The notes beneath the pieces were generated by a model that made no database searches, was not told where the DNA came from, and saw nothing but the letters and a program-made list of their open reading frames with translations. A DNA stretch of 64,000 bases from Dendrophyllia cribrosa (Eukaryota; Cnidaria; Anthozoa; Scleractinia; Dendrophylliidae), in the NCBI GenBank assembly GCA_024195265.1, contig JAJLRJ010000010.1, forward strand, positions 3,320,135-3,384,134, written 5' to 3'. The position numbers and the translations under genes are program-made. Positions 34,113 through 46,214 of this stretch are shown piece by piece; positions within the stretch are counted from its first letter, which is position 1, and every line of letters begins with the position of its first letter.

Positions 34113-34122
34113 GGGACTTTCC
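34113..34122. promoter_or_regulatory. NF-kappaB site GGGACTTTCC (unit 1)
   Basis: An exact match to the classical kappaB decamer, within CCAAGGGACTTTCCCTTCTG, a phrase conserved in four other units. It lies 223 bp upstream of the ATG at 33890. Confidence 0.7.
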
Positions 34123-36945
34123 CTTCTGATTAAACGTTTGGTTGAGTGAATGTTCGATCTATACAGACTATTCTTTCGTAGTTTGAAAAGAGCGCGATAA
34201 CACGCATTTTAAAGACATTAATGGTTGCGCAACCATCGTGGGTATTCTCTTTGTCGTTCTCTTGCGCTAAGTGGATCGGCATTCGAGGGCTTGTACGAGA
34301 TTTACAAATGTAATTGTTTCTTAACCTGTCAATCAATCAAATTTGAGGTGGACCTGACGCAAAGTGTTCTATTTTAAGCGCACTTTTTCATTTCCCGCAA
34401 ATATGTTGACTTGCCGCAGATGGGCGTGTTTTCTTTGCGGGATACAAAAACGCGCCAATAAGGCACTTTCGAGGCCATCAAATTTCTGCTTGTGAGGCAT
34501 TTTCTGTGCCTATTTCGGTCTTCATAGTAATATCACTGTTGTGTTTTGGCGCCAACAAAGCACTTTCGAACAAACTCGGGCATTTTTCACACTGTATATG
34601 TGGTTAACACGTGCGCAAGTTGCTGACACAGTTTTCTCTAAATTGTGCATAAGCTCACATTTGTTTTGCATCGTCAAATCTGATGTTAACTGCTTGCACA
34701 TTGAGCTATTTTGAGAAGGAAGGACACTAAACGCGGCCAAACATGCCGATGCTCGCGAATTACACACCGCGCGTGAGTTATTTCATGCCATGTATTGAAG
34801 ATGACGTGCAAAAGAGCTCGAAATGTTCTTCAATTCAGGTTCCGTTTGCGCAGGGTGATAGGTCAAACGCGTTGGGACAGTTGTTCGAATGCCTGTCTGT
34901 GGCATTAATCGCTCTCTTTTACTTGTTGCACTATGAAATGGGAGATATCCCACGTTTGCAAATTCGTTTTTTGACACAGCTTCCTCCTCTACCAATGTGT
35001 GCCAATAGGGCTGCTAAACTGGGCCGAGTTGTTCAAAGCCTGATTAGCACTAATCCTGGATTAACTGTCAACAGAACATATGAGTTGTCATGGTAATTAA
35101 CCCTGGATTAGCGCTAATCGTCCTTCGAACAACTCGGCCCTGTTAGCTAAATCCAACAAAATGCTAAAGGGAAAGAATAACTCTGTAATGAACAAAATTT
35201 TCATTCCTGGGAAATAGCGGTACGCCTAGTCGATTTATTCGTTTTTTTGACTGAAGGGTTTAAGGAAACTGCAAAGCCGGCAATTCGATCTAGAGGTTAA
35301 CTTGTAAACGAATTACAGACCCTCCCTTGCTAGTCAAATTACATTTTACTGAGCACTGGACGTTTCGTTTTAATACACAACTTGCTACATTTGACACAAC
35401 ATGGTACAAAACAGAATTCCTTGGGTTTGAAAAGCCAAATTAAGTTGATGTTACAGAAAACAAGCTACTCTGTCACAACTCTACATAGCATACAAGACAA
35501 TATAGCTTTTTCGTGTATATTAATAAACATAAATTGAATTTTAAATATTTATCTTTCTCAGTTTAAAAGAAACAGTTTGTAATAAATCCCCGGGTAAAAA
35601 CTTGAACTGCACGGCAAGGTTGATTGAACTAATCCGCTAGGCACCCAGCTTGTAACATCTACTTGTCTACTTGTGATTGCATCTAACTTGAAACATCTTC
35701 TTGGGTGCTTGCGATAACATACAACTTGTTACGTCTACTTGTCTACTTGTGATTATAGAAAACATTTTTCTCTTCTAGGCCTGCAAAAAAAAACTAACAT
35801 TATTTGTGTTGCAACTCTGTAGTTAACGTGGTACCATAGAGAAGATAGATAACCTAAAGTTCTGTTGCTGCAGTAGTACTCAATTTGAAAACATACATTA
35901 TGTAACTCAGTAACTTTCACGTGCAAATGGTCCCACTTTAGCTATTTGTTAACAGGAATTTTATAAATCCAATGATCGATAAAAAAAAAATATAGATAGG
36001 CACCTACAAAATGTGCTTTGCTCGTCGATGCGAGTTAGAGGCTGTTGCTCCAGGAAATCTGCGCGCCAATTATTTGCATAAGTGATTCATTAATAACAAC
36101 GATGCTTATAGGAATAGCAAGATAAGTGAAGATTATTACCCTTCAAAGATTGATTCAAAGCGCAATATATCTCTAGCTGCGGCATCCAGAAAATCTCATG
36201 CGACATTTAACAGATAAAATGTGAAAGAATAAAAAGAAGTAGATTGAACTCAAGAATCCCCCGACATCTCTTAGGCACGTCATCTATCTTAAAAGAGAAA
36301 TAGTATACTGTTTGACTAAGAAATATAAACACACGATGCTATACAGAAATAAAATGAGATAGATCGCATTCTAGTTAAAAAGCTCAAGTTAGCTATTTTT
36401 GCCGAAGTTTTTGACAATCCATTTGAGGCTGTTAATGTTCTTTTTGCATTCAAATGTCCCTCCGAAACTAATATACTTATTCGAATAGGAAAGTGTCACA
36501 TGGATGCTTCGTAAGCACATTTTGGTCGACGCAGATCCTTCGCCGGTAAGTTGCCAAAAACGAAAAGAACGGCTCTTTTCTCCGCTGTCAGTTTGAAATG
36601 ATGGCAAATTACGAAGATACATTTTTTCAAACAGCGAGGATGGCAACGTTGTGATATATTCTATGACCGCCTCGTGTGTGCGCTCATTAACGTCATTCAG
36701 CCATTTCATTTTTTAACACGGCGAAAGTCTATTTCTTATCTTTATCTACGAAAGTTTTATACACGACTTGTTGACTGGATAAGGCAAAGATTTCTTTTGC
36801 AGCAATATTTTCAACTTATTGCATGTGGTGTTTAAACTAAAATGGTTGTAAAGAAAATTGCGTCAGCTTGAAGGTCCGTCTTCGAGCCCGCCATTTTGAA
36901 ACGTGACAACAACAGGAAATATGAAACTAAGGTTACCTCTTTTTT
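34123..36945. other. array spacer, unit 1
   Basis: Conserved blocks in plus-strand order are TTGCGCTAAGTGG, CAATCAATCAAATTTGAGGT, ATTTTAAGCGCACTTTT, the E2F-like palindrome TTTTGGCGCCAA (34544-34555), TGTGCCAATAGGGCTGC, the ACTTGT-rich repeats (about 35655-35757) and GGCAAATTACGAAGA (about 36604). A MITE is inserted at 35021-35140. On the minus strand an acceptor TTTTTTTTGCAG ends at 35781, which may open a 3' UTR exon. Open frames in this spacer shift between copies and are not genes. Confidence 0.6.
35021..35140. mobile_element. 120-bp MITE, GGGCCGAGTTGTTC ends, with visible empty sites
   Basis: GGGCCGAGTTGTTCAAAGCC is mirrored by TCGAACAACTCGGCCC. The paralogous spacers read CTGCTAAACTGTTAGGGAA (38.93 kb) and CTTAACTGTTAGGG (43.6 kb) with no insert, so the insertion point and at most one duplicated T can be read directly. 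Another copy lies at about 26728-26845. Confidence 0.9.
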
Positions 36946-37242
36946 TTACTGCACCGTGCATCTTTTCCACCACGGTTCTGAAATGGAACGAAAAAAGCAG
37001 GTCAGATTAAGCCCGTCAAATGATCGTGCAAGATGATTGCTGGTACGCTGAAAATCAAAGAGAAAGCTTGTTAGACAGTTCGAAGCGAAGAAAAAAAAAA
37101 CAGTACAACAAGCTTATTGGTATATAGTTTATTGCATCCGGAATTTTCGTGGCTTTGCCTACGTACTCTGGTCTTTAGTTTTTTTTGGATAATTAGCGTC
37201 TGGAGACTGGTTGGGTGTAGCGTCAGACTGAGTTGGTTCCAT
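36946..37242 (-). CDS. array gene 3, class P, two alternative CAAX exons
   Basis: Exon 1 (37242-37167) encodes MEPTQSDATPNQSPDANYPK then KTKDQ and ends in phase 1 at GTACGT. Two downstream exons accept that phase. Exon 2a (37047-37016) gives TYQQSSCTII then stop, 35 aa in total. Exon 2b (36977-36946) gives KPWWKRCTVQ then stop. Both place Cys at -4, as a CAAX prenylation signal. X = Ile or Gln would suggest different prenyl preferences. In unit 1 the equivalents of 2a and 2b belong to separate genes, so here a deletion seems to have removed one first exon and left 2b as an orphan or alternative exon. A TATA-like ACTATAAGAAG is just upstream. Confidence 0.65.
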
Positions 37243-37631
37243 TGTAGTCTTCTTATAGTATCAGAGTATATTTTCCTATCTTGTGAGAAACTCAAATGGC
37301 AAACAAGCTCTTTTTCGTATTCGAGACGCATGCGTTTTAATGACGAGAGTCTGGGAATGACTATGCTAATCAAGTAATTTTCCGCAAACAAAGCTTTATA
37401 GATAATCTTACAGTTCCGAGGTAGATTCCATGGATTTTCTAACTTAAATTGATTGATCAGAAAGGCGCGCTGCGAACGACCATTCTCTGCTTACTCCAAG
37501 TGTATCTTGAAACTAAAAATAGTGATATGCGTAAATCTTATTGCTTATGGTTGAAAGATTGCGCACGAGTACGCCATGATGAACGGACCAATCGTTAATA
37601 CAACAACCACCTTCAGTTCGAAACGATTTTT

Positions 37632-37844
37632 CTAGAAACAAAGAAAACCTTGTCTTACCTTTGGTCTACGCAGTATTATGCAACCTGCCAAATTAGAAGA
37701 AGAAAAAGCGGGTCAGATGGTTCACAAATGAAAAAGCATTTTACAAAAGTAATAATCTTTTGGCTTACAATGACCAGAACTCCCGTATGAGCTGTTTCCG
37801 TAGCCAGCATCAGTACTTGAATTACCGCTCGCTCCGCCTGGCAT
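37632..37844 (-). CDS. array gene 4, class G micro-protein, CIIL read through
   Basis: Exon 1 (37844-37769) encodes MPGGASGNSSTDAGYGNSSY then GSSGH, Gly/Ser/Asn-rich with the N-x3-D-x2-Y motif, ending in phase 1 at GTAAGC. Exon 2 begins at 37684 after AATTTGGCAG and reads CCIILRRPK. In two sister genes a TGA follows the CaaL cysteine box. Here that codon is CGT, so the frame continues, either through GTAAGA splicing after 37659 or to TAG at 37632 (42 aa). The start is supported by a TATA box at 37901-37912 and a kappaB site at 38021-38030. Confidence 0.6.
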
Positions 37845-37900
37845 TTTCAATGATAGAAGAATTTTCGTCTTTCTTGCCTGAGCTACTTTTCTGGGTCGCA

Positions 37901-37912
37901 ACCTTTTATAGG
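37901..37912 (-). promoter_or_regulatory. TATA box of array gene 4
   Basis: CCTATAAAAGGT on the minus strand, about 57 bp upstream of the ATG at 37844. Four other class G genes have a TATA element at a similar place. Confidence 0.7.
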
Positions 37913-38020
37913 ATGTAGCGCGAACGAGGGGAAAATTGTTTTGACTGATTGGCAGTTTAGAATCTGCTGATCTAGAATCATTTAGCGGATTGATTAGGAG
38001 AGGCGGGAACGAGTGTCCAA

Positions 38021-38030
38021 GGGACTTTCC
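38021..38030. promoter_or_regulatory. NF-kappaB site GGGACTTTCC (unit 2)
   Basis: Exact kappaB decamer in the conserved CCAAGGGACTTTCCCTTCTG context, 177 bp upstream of the ATG at 37844. Confidence 0.75.
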
Positions 38031-40636
38031 CTTCTGACTGAACGTTTGGTTGAGTGAATGTTCGATCTATACAGACTATTCTTTCATAGCTTGAAAAGAG
38101 CGCGATAACACGCATTTTAAAGACATTGATGGTTGCGCAACTATCTTGGGTATTCTCCGTGTCGTTCTCTTGCGCAAAGTGGATCGGCGATCGAGGGCTT
38201 ATACAAGATTCACAAGGGCATTTGTTTTTTTTTCACCTGCCAATCAATCACATTTGAAGTGGACCTGACGCAAGGTAATCTATTTTAAGCGCACCACATG
38301 ATATGTTGACTTGCCGCAGATGGCGTGTTTCCTTTGCGGGATAAAAAAAACGCGCCAATAAAGCACTTTCGAGGACATCAAATTTCTGCTTGTGAGACAT
38401 TTTCTGTGCCTGTTTCGGTCTTCATAGTCATATCACTGTTGTGTTTTGGCGCCAACGAATCACTTTCGAAGAATCGCGGGCATTTGTCATACTGTACATG
38501 TGGTTAACACGTGCGCAAGTTGCTGACACAGTTTTCTTTAAATTGTGCATAAGCTCACATTTGTTTTGCATCGTCAAATCTGATGTTGATTACTTGCACA
38601 TTGTGCTATTTTGAGAAGGAAGGACACTAAATGCGGCCAAACATGCCGATACTCGCGAATTACGCAACGCGCGTGAGTTATTTCATACCATGTATTGGAA
38701 GATGACGCTCAAAAGAGCTCGAAATGTTCTTCAATCCAGGTTCCGTTTGCGAAGGGTTACTGGTCAAACGCGTTGGGGCAGTTGTTCGAATCCTTGTTTA
38801 TGGAATTAACCGCTCTCTTTTTCTTGTTGCACTATGAAATTGGAGATATCCTACGATTGCAAACACGTTGTATAACATTACTTCCCTCTCTACCAATGTG
38901 TGCCAATAGGGCTGCTAAACTGTTAGGGAAATCCAACAAAATGGTAAAGGGAAAGGATAACTCGGTAAGGAATGAACCTTTCATTCCTGGGAAATAGCGG
39001 TAGGCCCAGTCGATTCATTCGTTTTTTTTTTTACTGGAGGGTTTTAAGGACACTGCGGAGTCGGCAATTCAATCTAAAGGTTAAATTGTAAACGAATTAC
39101 AGACCCTCCCTTGATAGTTATTATATATCACTGGACACTGGACATTTCGTTTTAACTTTTTAATACACAACTTGCTATATTTGACACAACATGGCGCAAA
39201 ACAGAATTCGTTGGGTTTAAAAAGCGAAAAACAGTCGATGTTACAGCAAACAAATGCTCTATAACAACTCTACATAGCAAACGAGATAATTTAGCTTTTT
39301 GTATATATTAATATAAATAAATGCAATTTTACATATTTATCTTAATCAGTTAATAAGAAAACAGTTAAGTGATGAAGTGATGAATAAATCGGACTGCACG
39401 GCAAGGTTGTTAGAACTAATCCGCTCAGCACGCAACTTGTAACATCTACTTGACCACTTGTGATTACTTCTAACTTGAAACATCTTCTTGGGTACTTGCG
39501 ACAACATACAACTTGCAACGTCTACTTGTCTACTTAAGATTACAGGCCTGCAAAGAAAACTAACATTATTTGTGTTGCAACTTTCTGGTTAACGTGGTAC
39601 CATAGAGAAGATAGATAACCTAAAGTTCTGTTGCTGCAGTAGTACTTAATTTGAAAACATACATTATACTGTACAACTTGAGTAACTTTCATTTAAATGG
39701 TCCCACTTTTAGCTGTTTGAACAGGAATTTTATAAATCCAATGATCGATAAAAGATTAACAGAAAGGCACCGCACAAAATGTGCTTTGCTCGTCGATGCG
39801 AGTAGTGGACTGTTTCTCCGAGAAATCTGCGCGCCAATTATTTGCATAAGTAATTCATTAATAACAGCCATGCTAATACGAATAGCAACATAGTGAAGAT
39901 TATTACCCTTGATTCAAGCGCACTTTATCTCTATCTGCGACATCCAGAAAATAATTGGCGACATTTAACAGATAAAATTAAAAGAATGAATTAGAAATGG
40001 ATTGAACTCAAGAATTCAACAACATCTCTCAGACACGTCATCAGTCTTGAAGGAGACATCTGCTGTTCGACTAAAAACTATAAATACACGATGCTACACG
40101 AAAAGATCAGAAATATCGCGTTCCAGTTGAAAAGCTTATGGTATTCTTGAATTCAAATGTCTCTCCGAAACTAATATAGTTCACGTTTTCGAATGTGTCG
40201 CATGGATGCTTCATAAGCGCATGTTACTCGACGAAGTTCTTTCGTCGGCAAGTTGCTAAACAAGAAAAGAAAGGTTTTTTTTCTCCGCTATCAGTTTGAC
40301 GCGATGGCAAATTACGAAGTTACATTTTTCAAAAAGTGAGGATGGCAGCGTTGTGATATGTTCTATGATCACCTCGTGTGCGCGCACCAACCTCATTCAG
40401 CCATTTATTTCTTGACGCGACGAAAGCCTCTTTCATATATTTATCTACGAAAGTTTCATAAACGACTTGTTGATAAGGCAAAGATGTCTTTTGCAGCAAT
40501 GTTCTCAGCTTATTGCTGCGGTATTTAAGCTAAAAGGATTCTAAAGAAAATTGCGTCAGCTCAAATGTCCATGCTCTCGCGCGCCATTTTGAACAATGGT
40601 AACATAAAAACAATAAGCTTTGTATACCTATTTTCT
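38031..40636. other. array spacer, unit 2
   Basis: Same block order as unit 1: GACCTGACGCAAGG, TTTTGGCGCCAA (38444-38455), TGTGCCAATAGGGCTGC, ACTTGT repeats (about 39427-39545), a minus-strand acceptor CTTTGCAG before 39547, and GGCAAATTACGAAG (about 40306). There is no MITE, so this copy shows the empty site of 35021-35140. Confidence 0.6.
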
Positions 40637-40996
40637 TTACTCTTCACCGCACTTATCCAACCACGCTGCAAAAGAACGAAAAACGGAGGTCAGTTGGTAC
40701 GCAAATAGACGAATCAAGGCACATTAATAACAGAGTTGCTTGACTGATTCAGAACTAAAATAATAAGGCTTACTCGTTGATCGGCAACTCGTGGCTGGTT
40801 TTTAGCGAGGTTGACGTTTTGCATTACTTTGAGTTTTAGGCTTAGGTTGAGCTGGTTGTTGACGTATTTGTCTCCCAGAACCTGTGGTCGGCGTGGTGAA
40901 TTGTTCATTTGTGGTACTTTGGTGAATTCTAGGTTCTGGAGTCGGATAACAACTATCTTTTGTTTGATTAGCCTTAGCCTGAGCTCTCGAAGACAT
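40637..40996 (-). pseudogene. array gene 5, class P, in-frame stop before the splice donor
   Basis: Exon 1 (40996-40774) starts MSSRAQAKANQTKDSCYPTP with the family N-x3-D-x2-Y. It is long and rich in Gln/Pro/Thr. A TAA at 40804-40802 gives a 64-aa product, yet the exon continues ten codons to a normal phase-1 GTAAGC donor. Exon 2 (40665-40637) would then read TWLDKCGEE and stop, with Cys at -4 but no aliphatic residues. The preserved phase past a stop suggests recent loss of the C-terminal tail, or a gene that now uses the earlier stop. Confidence 0.55.
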
Positions 40997-42115
40997 GCTG
41001 CCTCTCTTCGTTTAAAGTGAAGATAACATGTGCTTGTATATCCAGGGCTTCTTAAAAGCACAGCGCTCGCAACGCAATATGGTCTATTAGACCATATTCG
41101 TATTCCCGGTATTGCACTGGAACTAGCTTGCCATCGAGGCTCATGTCTAGGAATTTCATTTAAAATGTTTCCATGAGAAAAATGTCCCGCATAAGTTAGC
41201 TACTTCGAGTTTTATGTCGAGAACATGAATAAGGGCGAACTATATTATGCCGACTAAGCATCTCGACAGATAGCAATAGTTTGTTTAGTTCCAATGTAAA
41301 TTTGGTGTATTCTACATTTAATCGGTAAAAGGGTCGAACACACTGAACGCGCACTTGATACAATTATCTACGAATGTGAACGCGTATGATAAACAACATA
41401 TGGTTTTATACCCTTGTGTTAAGCGAAGCGCGCCGCCTCACTTCGCTTCAAGTGACAGGTATGATTAACAACATATGTTTATATCCGCGCGCACAAGCAG
41501 CGCATTTTGTTTATGACAGTAGAAATTATGCTGACCAAGCATCTCGGCAGGTTACAAATGTGGCGTATTTTCTACTTTTACTCGGTAAAAAGTCCGATAC
41601 ACTAAACAATCGTTCTGTACAATTTAATCAACTAAAAACAGTTCGAGTTCTTGAAAGGTGACACGCGAACGCGCCAAATTGAAAAGTACAGTACAATATA
41701 ATACATTTATTTGCATTTCAGACACGCGCTCTCACGCGCGCTTGACTGATGAGATCATGGCTTTATGCCAATGAATTAATTTTCCGCAAATAGAACTTTG
41801 CCTAGATTCGATCGATTTTCTATTTTAAATCGGTTGATGTTTTTTTGTGATTGCCTCGTGGACACATATTTCGCCAGAGACGTTAATAGCGACCTTTAGA
41901 TTTGACACATAAATAAACGTTAGGGATAAGATTGGTGTGATAATTAAGTATATGAGGCAGACGAATTTGGTTTGAAAACTCGTACTCGTACTCAATCTCG
42001 TACTCGTAGTCCAATCTAAAGGTCGCTAGTATTATGCCGACATTCTTAGTGCGTGAAATGAGAGGTAGAAATCGATTTTCTAGAAACAACCAAAGATTTG
42101 TCTTACCTTTGATCT

Positions 42116-42285
42116 TCACAATATTACACACCAGCTCCAGAACGCTAAAATAGAACGGAAAAGGCAAGTCAGATGGTTCACAAATGAAGAAGCAGATAAC
42201 AAATATAACACTCACAATCTCCACTGCCCTTTCCGTAACCTGCATCATTGCTTGAGTTCCCGCTTGATCCGCTTTTCCCGGGCAT
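42116..42285 (-). CDS. array gene 6, class G micro-protein, 32 aa, CVIL CAAX box
   Basis: Exon 1 (42285-42216) encodes MPGKSGSSGNSSNDAGYGKG then SGD, with a GTGAGT donor in phase 1. Exon 2 (42144-42116) after TTCTATTTTAG reads SFWSWCVIL and stops at TGA. Cys-Val-Ile-Leu is a textbook CAAX box, and Leu at X favours geranylgeranylation. The body is small, glycine-rich and probably disordered, with no signal peptide, so the protein would be cytosolic and lipid-anchored. A TATA box lies at 42351-42360 and a kappaB site at 42656-42665. A GTAAGA donor follows the stop by about 11 nt, suggesting a spliced 3' UTR. Confidence 0.7.
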
Positions 42286-42350
42286 TTTTAGCGACTGACA
42301 AGTCAAGTTAAATCTTCCTCTTGCCTAAGCTAATGGATAACAGCCGCACC

Positions 42351-42360
42351 CATTTATAGG
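42351..42360 (-). promoter_or_regulatory. TATA box of array gene 6
   Basis: CCTATAAATG on the minus strand, 66 bp upstream of the ATG at 42285. Confidence 0.65.
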
Positions 42361-42655
42361 ACGTAGCGTAAATTCGTTTGATTGACAGCTGGAAACCTGC
42401 TGATCCAGTTTAGTTTAGCAGATCCAGTTTAGCTCTGACATAATCCAAACAAAGATCGTAAAGTTATCTTACCTCCCTGGATTCTAGCGCGAAGGAAATG
42501 CGCTTATTAGCTGTACGAAGCTGATCGAGAATGTCCTTTGTGGTTTTCATGTCAGAATCTTACAATCCACATTGCGTGTTAGCGATGCAAACGCGCCATA
42601 ATCTTCGTCATTACCATTGTATCTGTTGTTAGGAGAGGCGCGAAGGAGCAAACAA

Positions 42656-42665
42656 GGGACTTTCC
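42656..42665. promoter_or_regulatory. NF-kappaB site GGGACTTTCC (unit 3)
   Basis: Exact kappaB decamer within ACAAGGGACTTTCCCTTCTC, 371 bp upstream of the ATG at 42285. Confidence 0.75.
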
Positions 42666-45347
42666 CTTCTCATCGAGTGAATATTCGATCTAAATGGATA
42701 CTCTTTCATTCAGCGATCTTTGGTGCTTGAAAAGAGCGCGAGAACACGCATATTGAAGATATTGATGGTTGCGCAATTATTTTGGGTATTCTTTGTGACG
42801 TTCTCTTGCGTTTGTAAAGCGCAAAGATTGAAGATCGAGGGTTTAAACAAGATTCATGAGGGCTTTGTTTTATTCACATGTTAATCAATCAGATTTGAGG
42901 TGGACCTGACGCAAGGTGATCTATTTTAAGCGCACTTATCATTCCCCGCAAATATGTTAATTTGTTTTGACTTGGTTTTCTACGGAAAGTCATTGCCGCA
43001 GGTGGCGTGTTTGAATTTGCGAGATAAAAAAAAGGCGCCAACAAAGTACTTTCAAGGCCATCAAATTTCTGCTTGTAAGGCATTTTCTGTACCTATTTCG
43101 GTGTTCTTAGTAATATCACTGTTGAGTTTTGGCGCCAACACGGGTTAAGGACTTTCAAAGAATCGCGAGTATTTGTGATATGCACTGTACATTTTGTGAA
43201 CACGTGCGCAAGTTGCTGACACGGTTTTCTCTAAATTGTGCATAAGCATGCTCACATTTATTTTGCGTCGTCAAATCTGGTGTCATTGCTTGTAAATTAT
43301 AAAACGTTGCCAAACATGCTGATATTTGCGAATTAAACACCGCGCATGAGTTAGTTTCATGCAGTCTCGCGAGAGAGCTCGAAATGTTTTTCTATTCAGT
43401 ATTGAAAGGGTTGCGTTCGCACAGGGTTATATTTTTTGTGGTCAAAGGCGTTGATATAAAGGACAGTTGTTCGAATCCTTGTCTATGATATTTGCGGCCT
43501 TCTTTTTCCTATTGCATTGTGAAATCGGAGATATCCTACTCTTAAAAACACTTTGTTTCACATTGTTTCTCTCTCCACCGACGTGCGCAAATAGGGCTGC
43601 TTAACTGTTAGGGAACTCCAACAATATGCTGAAGTGAATGGGGTTTACATGTAACGCTGCAATGGGCTGTTGTAGCCTTTTATCCAAGAGAATGGGTTTT
43701 AAGGTCACTACAAAGCTATTAATTCAATCTAAAGGTTAAATTTTAAAAGATTTATAGATCTCTCCCCGCCCCCTTGATAGTTATATTTAATTTCACTGGA
43801 CACTGGAAATTTCTTTTTAACTTTTTAATATACAATAATACACAACTTGCTACATTTGACACAACATGGTACAAAACAGAATTCGTTGGGCTTGAAAAGC
43901 CAAAATAAGTTGATGGTACAGAACACAAGCTACTCTATCACAACTCTACATAGCTTTTTCGTATATATTAATAAACGTAAATTTGATTTTAAAATTTCTC
44001 TTTATTAGTTAAAAAGAAACAGTTTGTGATAAATCCACGGAGAAAAATTGAACTGCAGGGCAAGGTTGATTAAACAAATCCACAAGGCACCCAGATTTTA
44101 ACATCAACTTGTCTACTTGTGATTGCATCTAACTTGAAACATCTTCTTAGGTACTTGCGATAACATACAACTTGTAACGTCTACTTGTCTACTTGTTATT
44201 ACAGAAAAACATTTTCCTCTTCCAGGCCTGCAAAAAAACTAACATTATTTGTGTTGCAACTTTGTAATTAACGTTGTACCATAGAGAAGATAGATAACCT
44301 AAAGTTCTGTTGCTGTATTAGTATTCAATTTGAAAACATACATTATTTAACTCAGTAGCTTTCATTTGAATGGTCCCACTTTAGCTATTTGTTAACAGGA
44401 ATTTTATAAATCCAATGATCGATAAAAAATTAATAGATAGACACCTACAAAATGTGCTTTGCTCGTCGATGCGAGTTGTGGGCTGTTGCTCCAGGAAATC
44501 TGTGCGCCAATTATTTGCATAAGTAATTCATTAATAACAACGATGCTTATAGGAATAGCAAGTTAAGTGAAGATTATTACCCTTCAAAGATTGATTCAAA
44601 GCACACTAAATCTCTTGCTGCGGCATCCACAAAATATTATGCGACATTTAACAGATAAAATGTGAAAGAATGAATTAGAAGTAGATTAAACTCAAGAATT
44701 TTACCAACATCTCTTGGACACGTCATCGATCTTGAAAGAGAAATATGCTGTTCAACTAAGAAATATAAACACACGATGCTATACAGAAATATGGGAAAGA
44801 TCGCTTTCTATTGTTACCGAAGCTTTTGACAATCAATTTAAGGTTGTTAATGGTCTTCTTGCATTCAAATGTCCCTCCGAAACTAATGTACTTATTCGAA
44901 TGGGATAGTGTCGCATGGATGCTTCGTAAGCACATTTCGGTGGATGAAGATCCTTCGCCGCTAATTTGCTAAAAAAAAAAAGAACGGCTCTTTTCTCCGC
45001 TATCAGTTTGAAACGATGGCAAATTACGAAGACACATTTTTCAAACAGCGAAGATGGCAGCGTTGTGATATGTCCTATGACCGCCTCGTGTGTGCTCGCA
45101 TTGACGTCATTCAGCCATTCTATTTTTTAACGCGACGAAAGTCTATTTCTTAACTTTATGTTCAAATATGTATAAACGACTTGTTGATAAGGCAAAGATT
45201 TCTTTTGCAGCAATATTTTCAGTTTATTGTATATGGTATTTAAACTAAAATGGTTCTAAAGAAAATTGCGTCAGCTCGAAGGTTCGAGCCCGCCATTTTG
45301 AAACGTGATAACAACAGGAAATATGAAACTAAGGTTACCTCTTTTCT
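42666..45347. other. array spacer, unit 3
   Basis: Conserved blocks as in the other units: TTTTGGCGCCAA (43127-43138), GTTAGGG at 43.6 kb without a MITE, ACTTGT repeats (about 44100-44205), a minus-strand TTTTTTTGCAG acceptor before 44227 and GGCAAATTACGAAGA (about 45017). The analogue of the plus-strand frames in units 1 and 2 is broken here, which argues against a coding role. Confidence 0.6.
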
Positions 45348-45618
45348 TTACTGCAACGGGCACGACGATTCTGAAATGGAACGAAAAAAGTCAGATGGTT
45401 CAAGAAAGGCACAGTTAAGCTTAAACCCGGGCTAAACGAGAGCGAGTCTTAACTCTCATAACTCTCGTTCTCGTCTGGCCCGGCCTTTATAGAGTCGCGG
45501 ACTAATTCAAAACTAAAAAATAGCGCTTACTCTGTTGATCTGCGGTGCGTGGCTCAGGATTGGGTGGATTTGGATAAGTACTATCTTTTGGTTGGTTCGG
45601 CTGAGCTTTTGGAGGCAT
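45348..45618 (-). CDS. array gene 7, class P micro-protein, 37 aa, CPLQ end
   Basis: Exon 1 (45618-45531) encodes MPPKAQPNQPKDSTYPNPPN then PEPRTADQQ, Pro/Gln/Lys-rich, with N-x3-D-x2-Y, ending in phase 1 at GTAAGC. Exon 2 (45370-45348) after TCCATTTCAG reads KSSCPLQ then TAA. The Cys is again at -4 with Gln at X, typical of farnesylation, although Pro at the first aliphatic position is unusual and may weaken it. This exon is homologous to exon 2b of array gene 3. A GTAACC donor follows the stop closely. Confidence 0.65.
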
Positions 45619-46214
45619 GATGAATGTTCACGATTGTAAAGAGTTCTCTATGCCGCCTCACTTCGCTTCAAGTGACACGTATGATAAACAACATGTGCTT
45701 TTATTTGCGCGCACAAGCAGCGCATTTTGTTTACGGCAGCAGAAAATATGCTGACCAAGCATCTCGACAGATAACTTCGTTTTGTTCCGATGGAAGTATG
45801 GCGTATGTTCTACTTTTACTCGGTAAAAAGTCCAACACCCTGAACGATCGCTTTGTACAATTTAATCAACTAAAAAGTGTTTGAGTGTTTGAAAGGTGAC
45901 GCGCGAACGCGCATTTTGAAAAGATCTCAAATGGCAGATACGCGCTCTCACGCGCGCTTGACTGACGAGATCATGGCTTTATGCCAATGAATTAATTTAT
46001 CGCAGAACTTTGCCTAGATTCGATTGATTTTCGATTTTAAATCGGTTGATTTATAGCGGCTCACTGCGTACAAATATTCTCGGCTTCCGTCAAGTGTATC
46101 TTGAAACTAAACTAAATAGTGATATGCCTAAATCTTATTGCATCTGGTCGATAATACGAACGGTTACCTTCAATTGAACGCTATTTTTCTATATACATTG
46201 GCTTACCTTCGTCT

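Noticed and set aside
34743..35096. 117-codon plus-strand frame, with relatives at 38695 and a broken one at 43.4 kb
   Set aside because: Similarity between copies is at DNA level, and single-base indels shift the frame from unit to unit. The 34 kb copy also runs into an inserted MITE.
35655..35757. CRISPR-like array from repeated CTACTTGT segments
   Set aside because: The host is eukaryotic and the repeats are short, irregular and duplicated with the array spacer; there are no unique equal-length spacers.
36389..36709. 106-codon minus-strand frame in the array spacer (MKWLNDVNERTHEAVIEYIT)
   Set aside because: The homologous segments in the other units have stops and frameshifts, so it is spacer or 3' UTR sequence that is open by chance in this copy.
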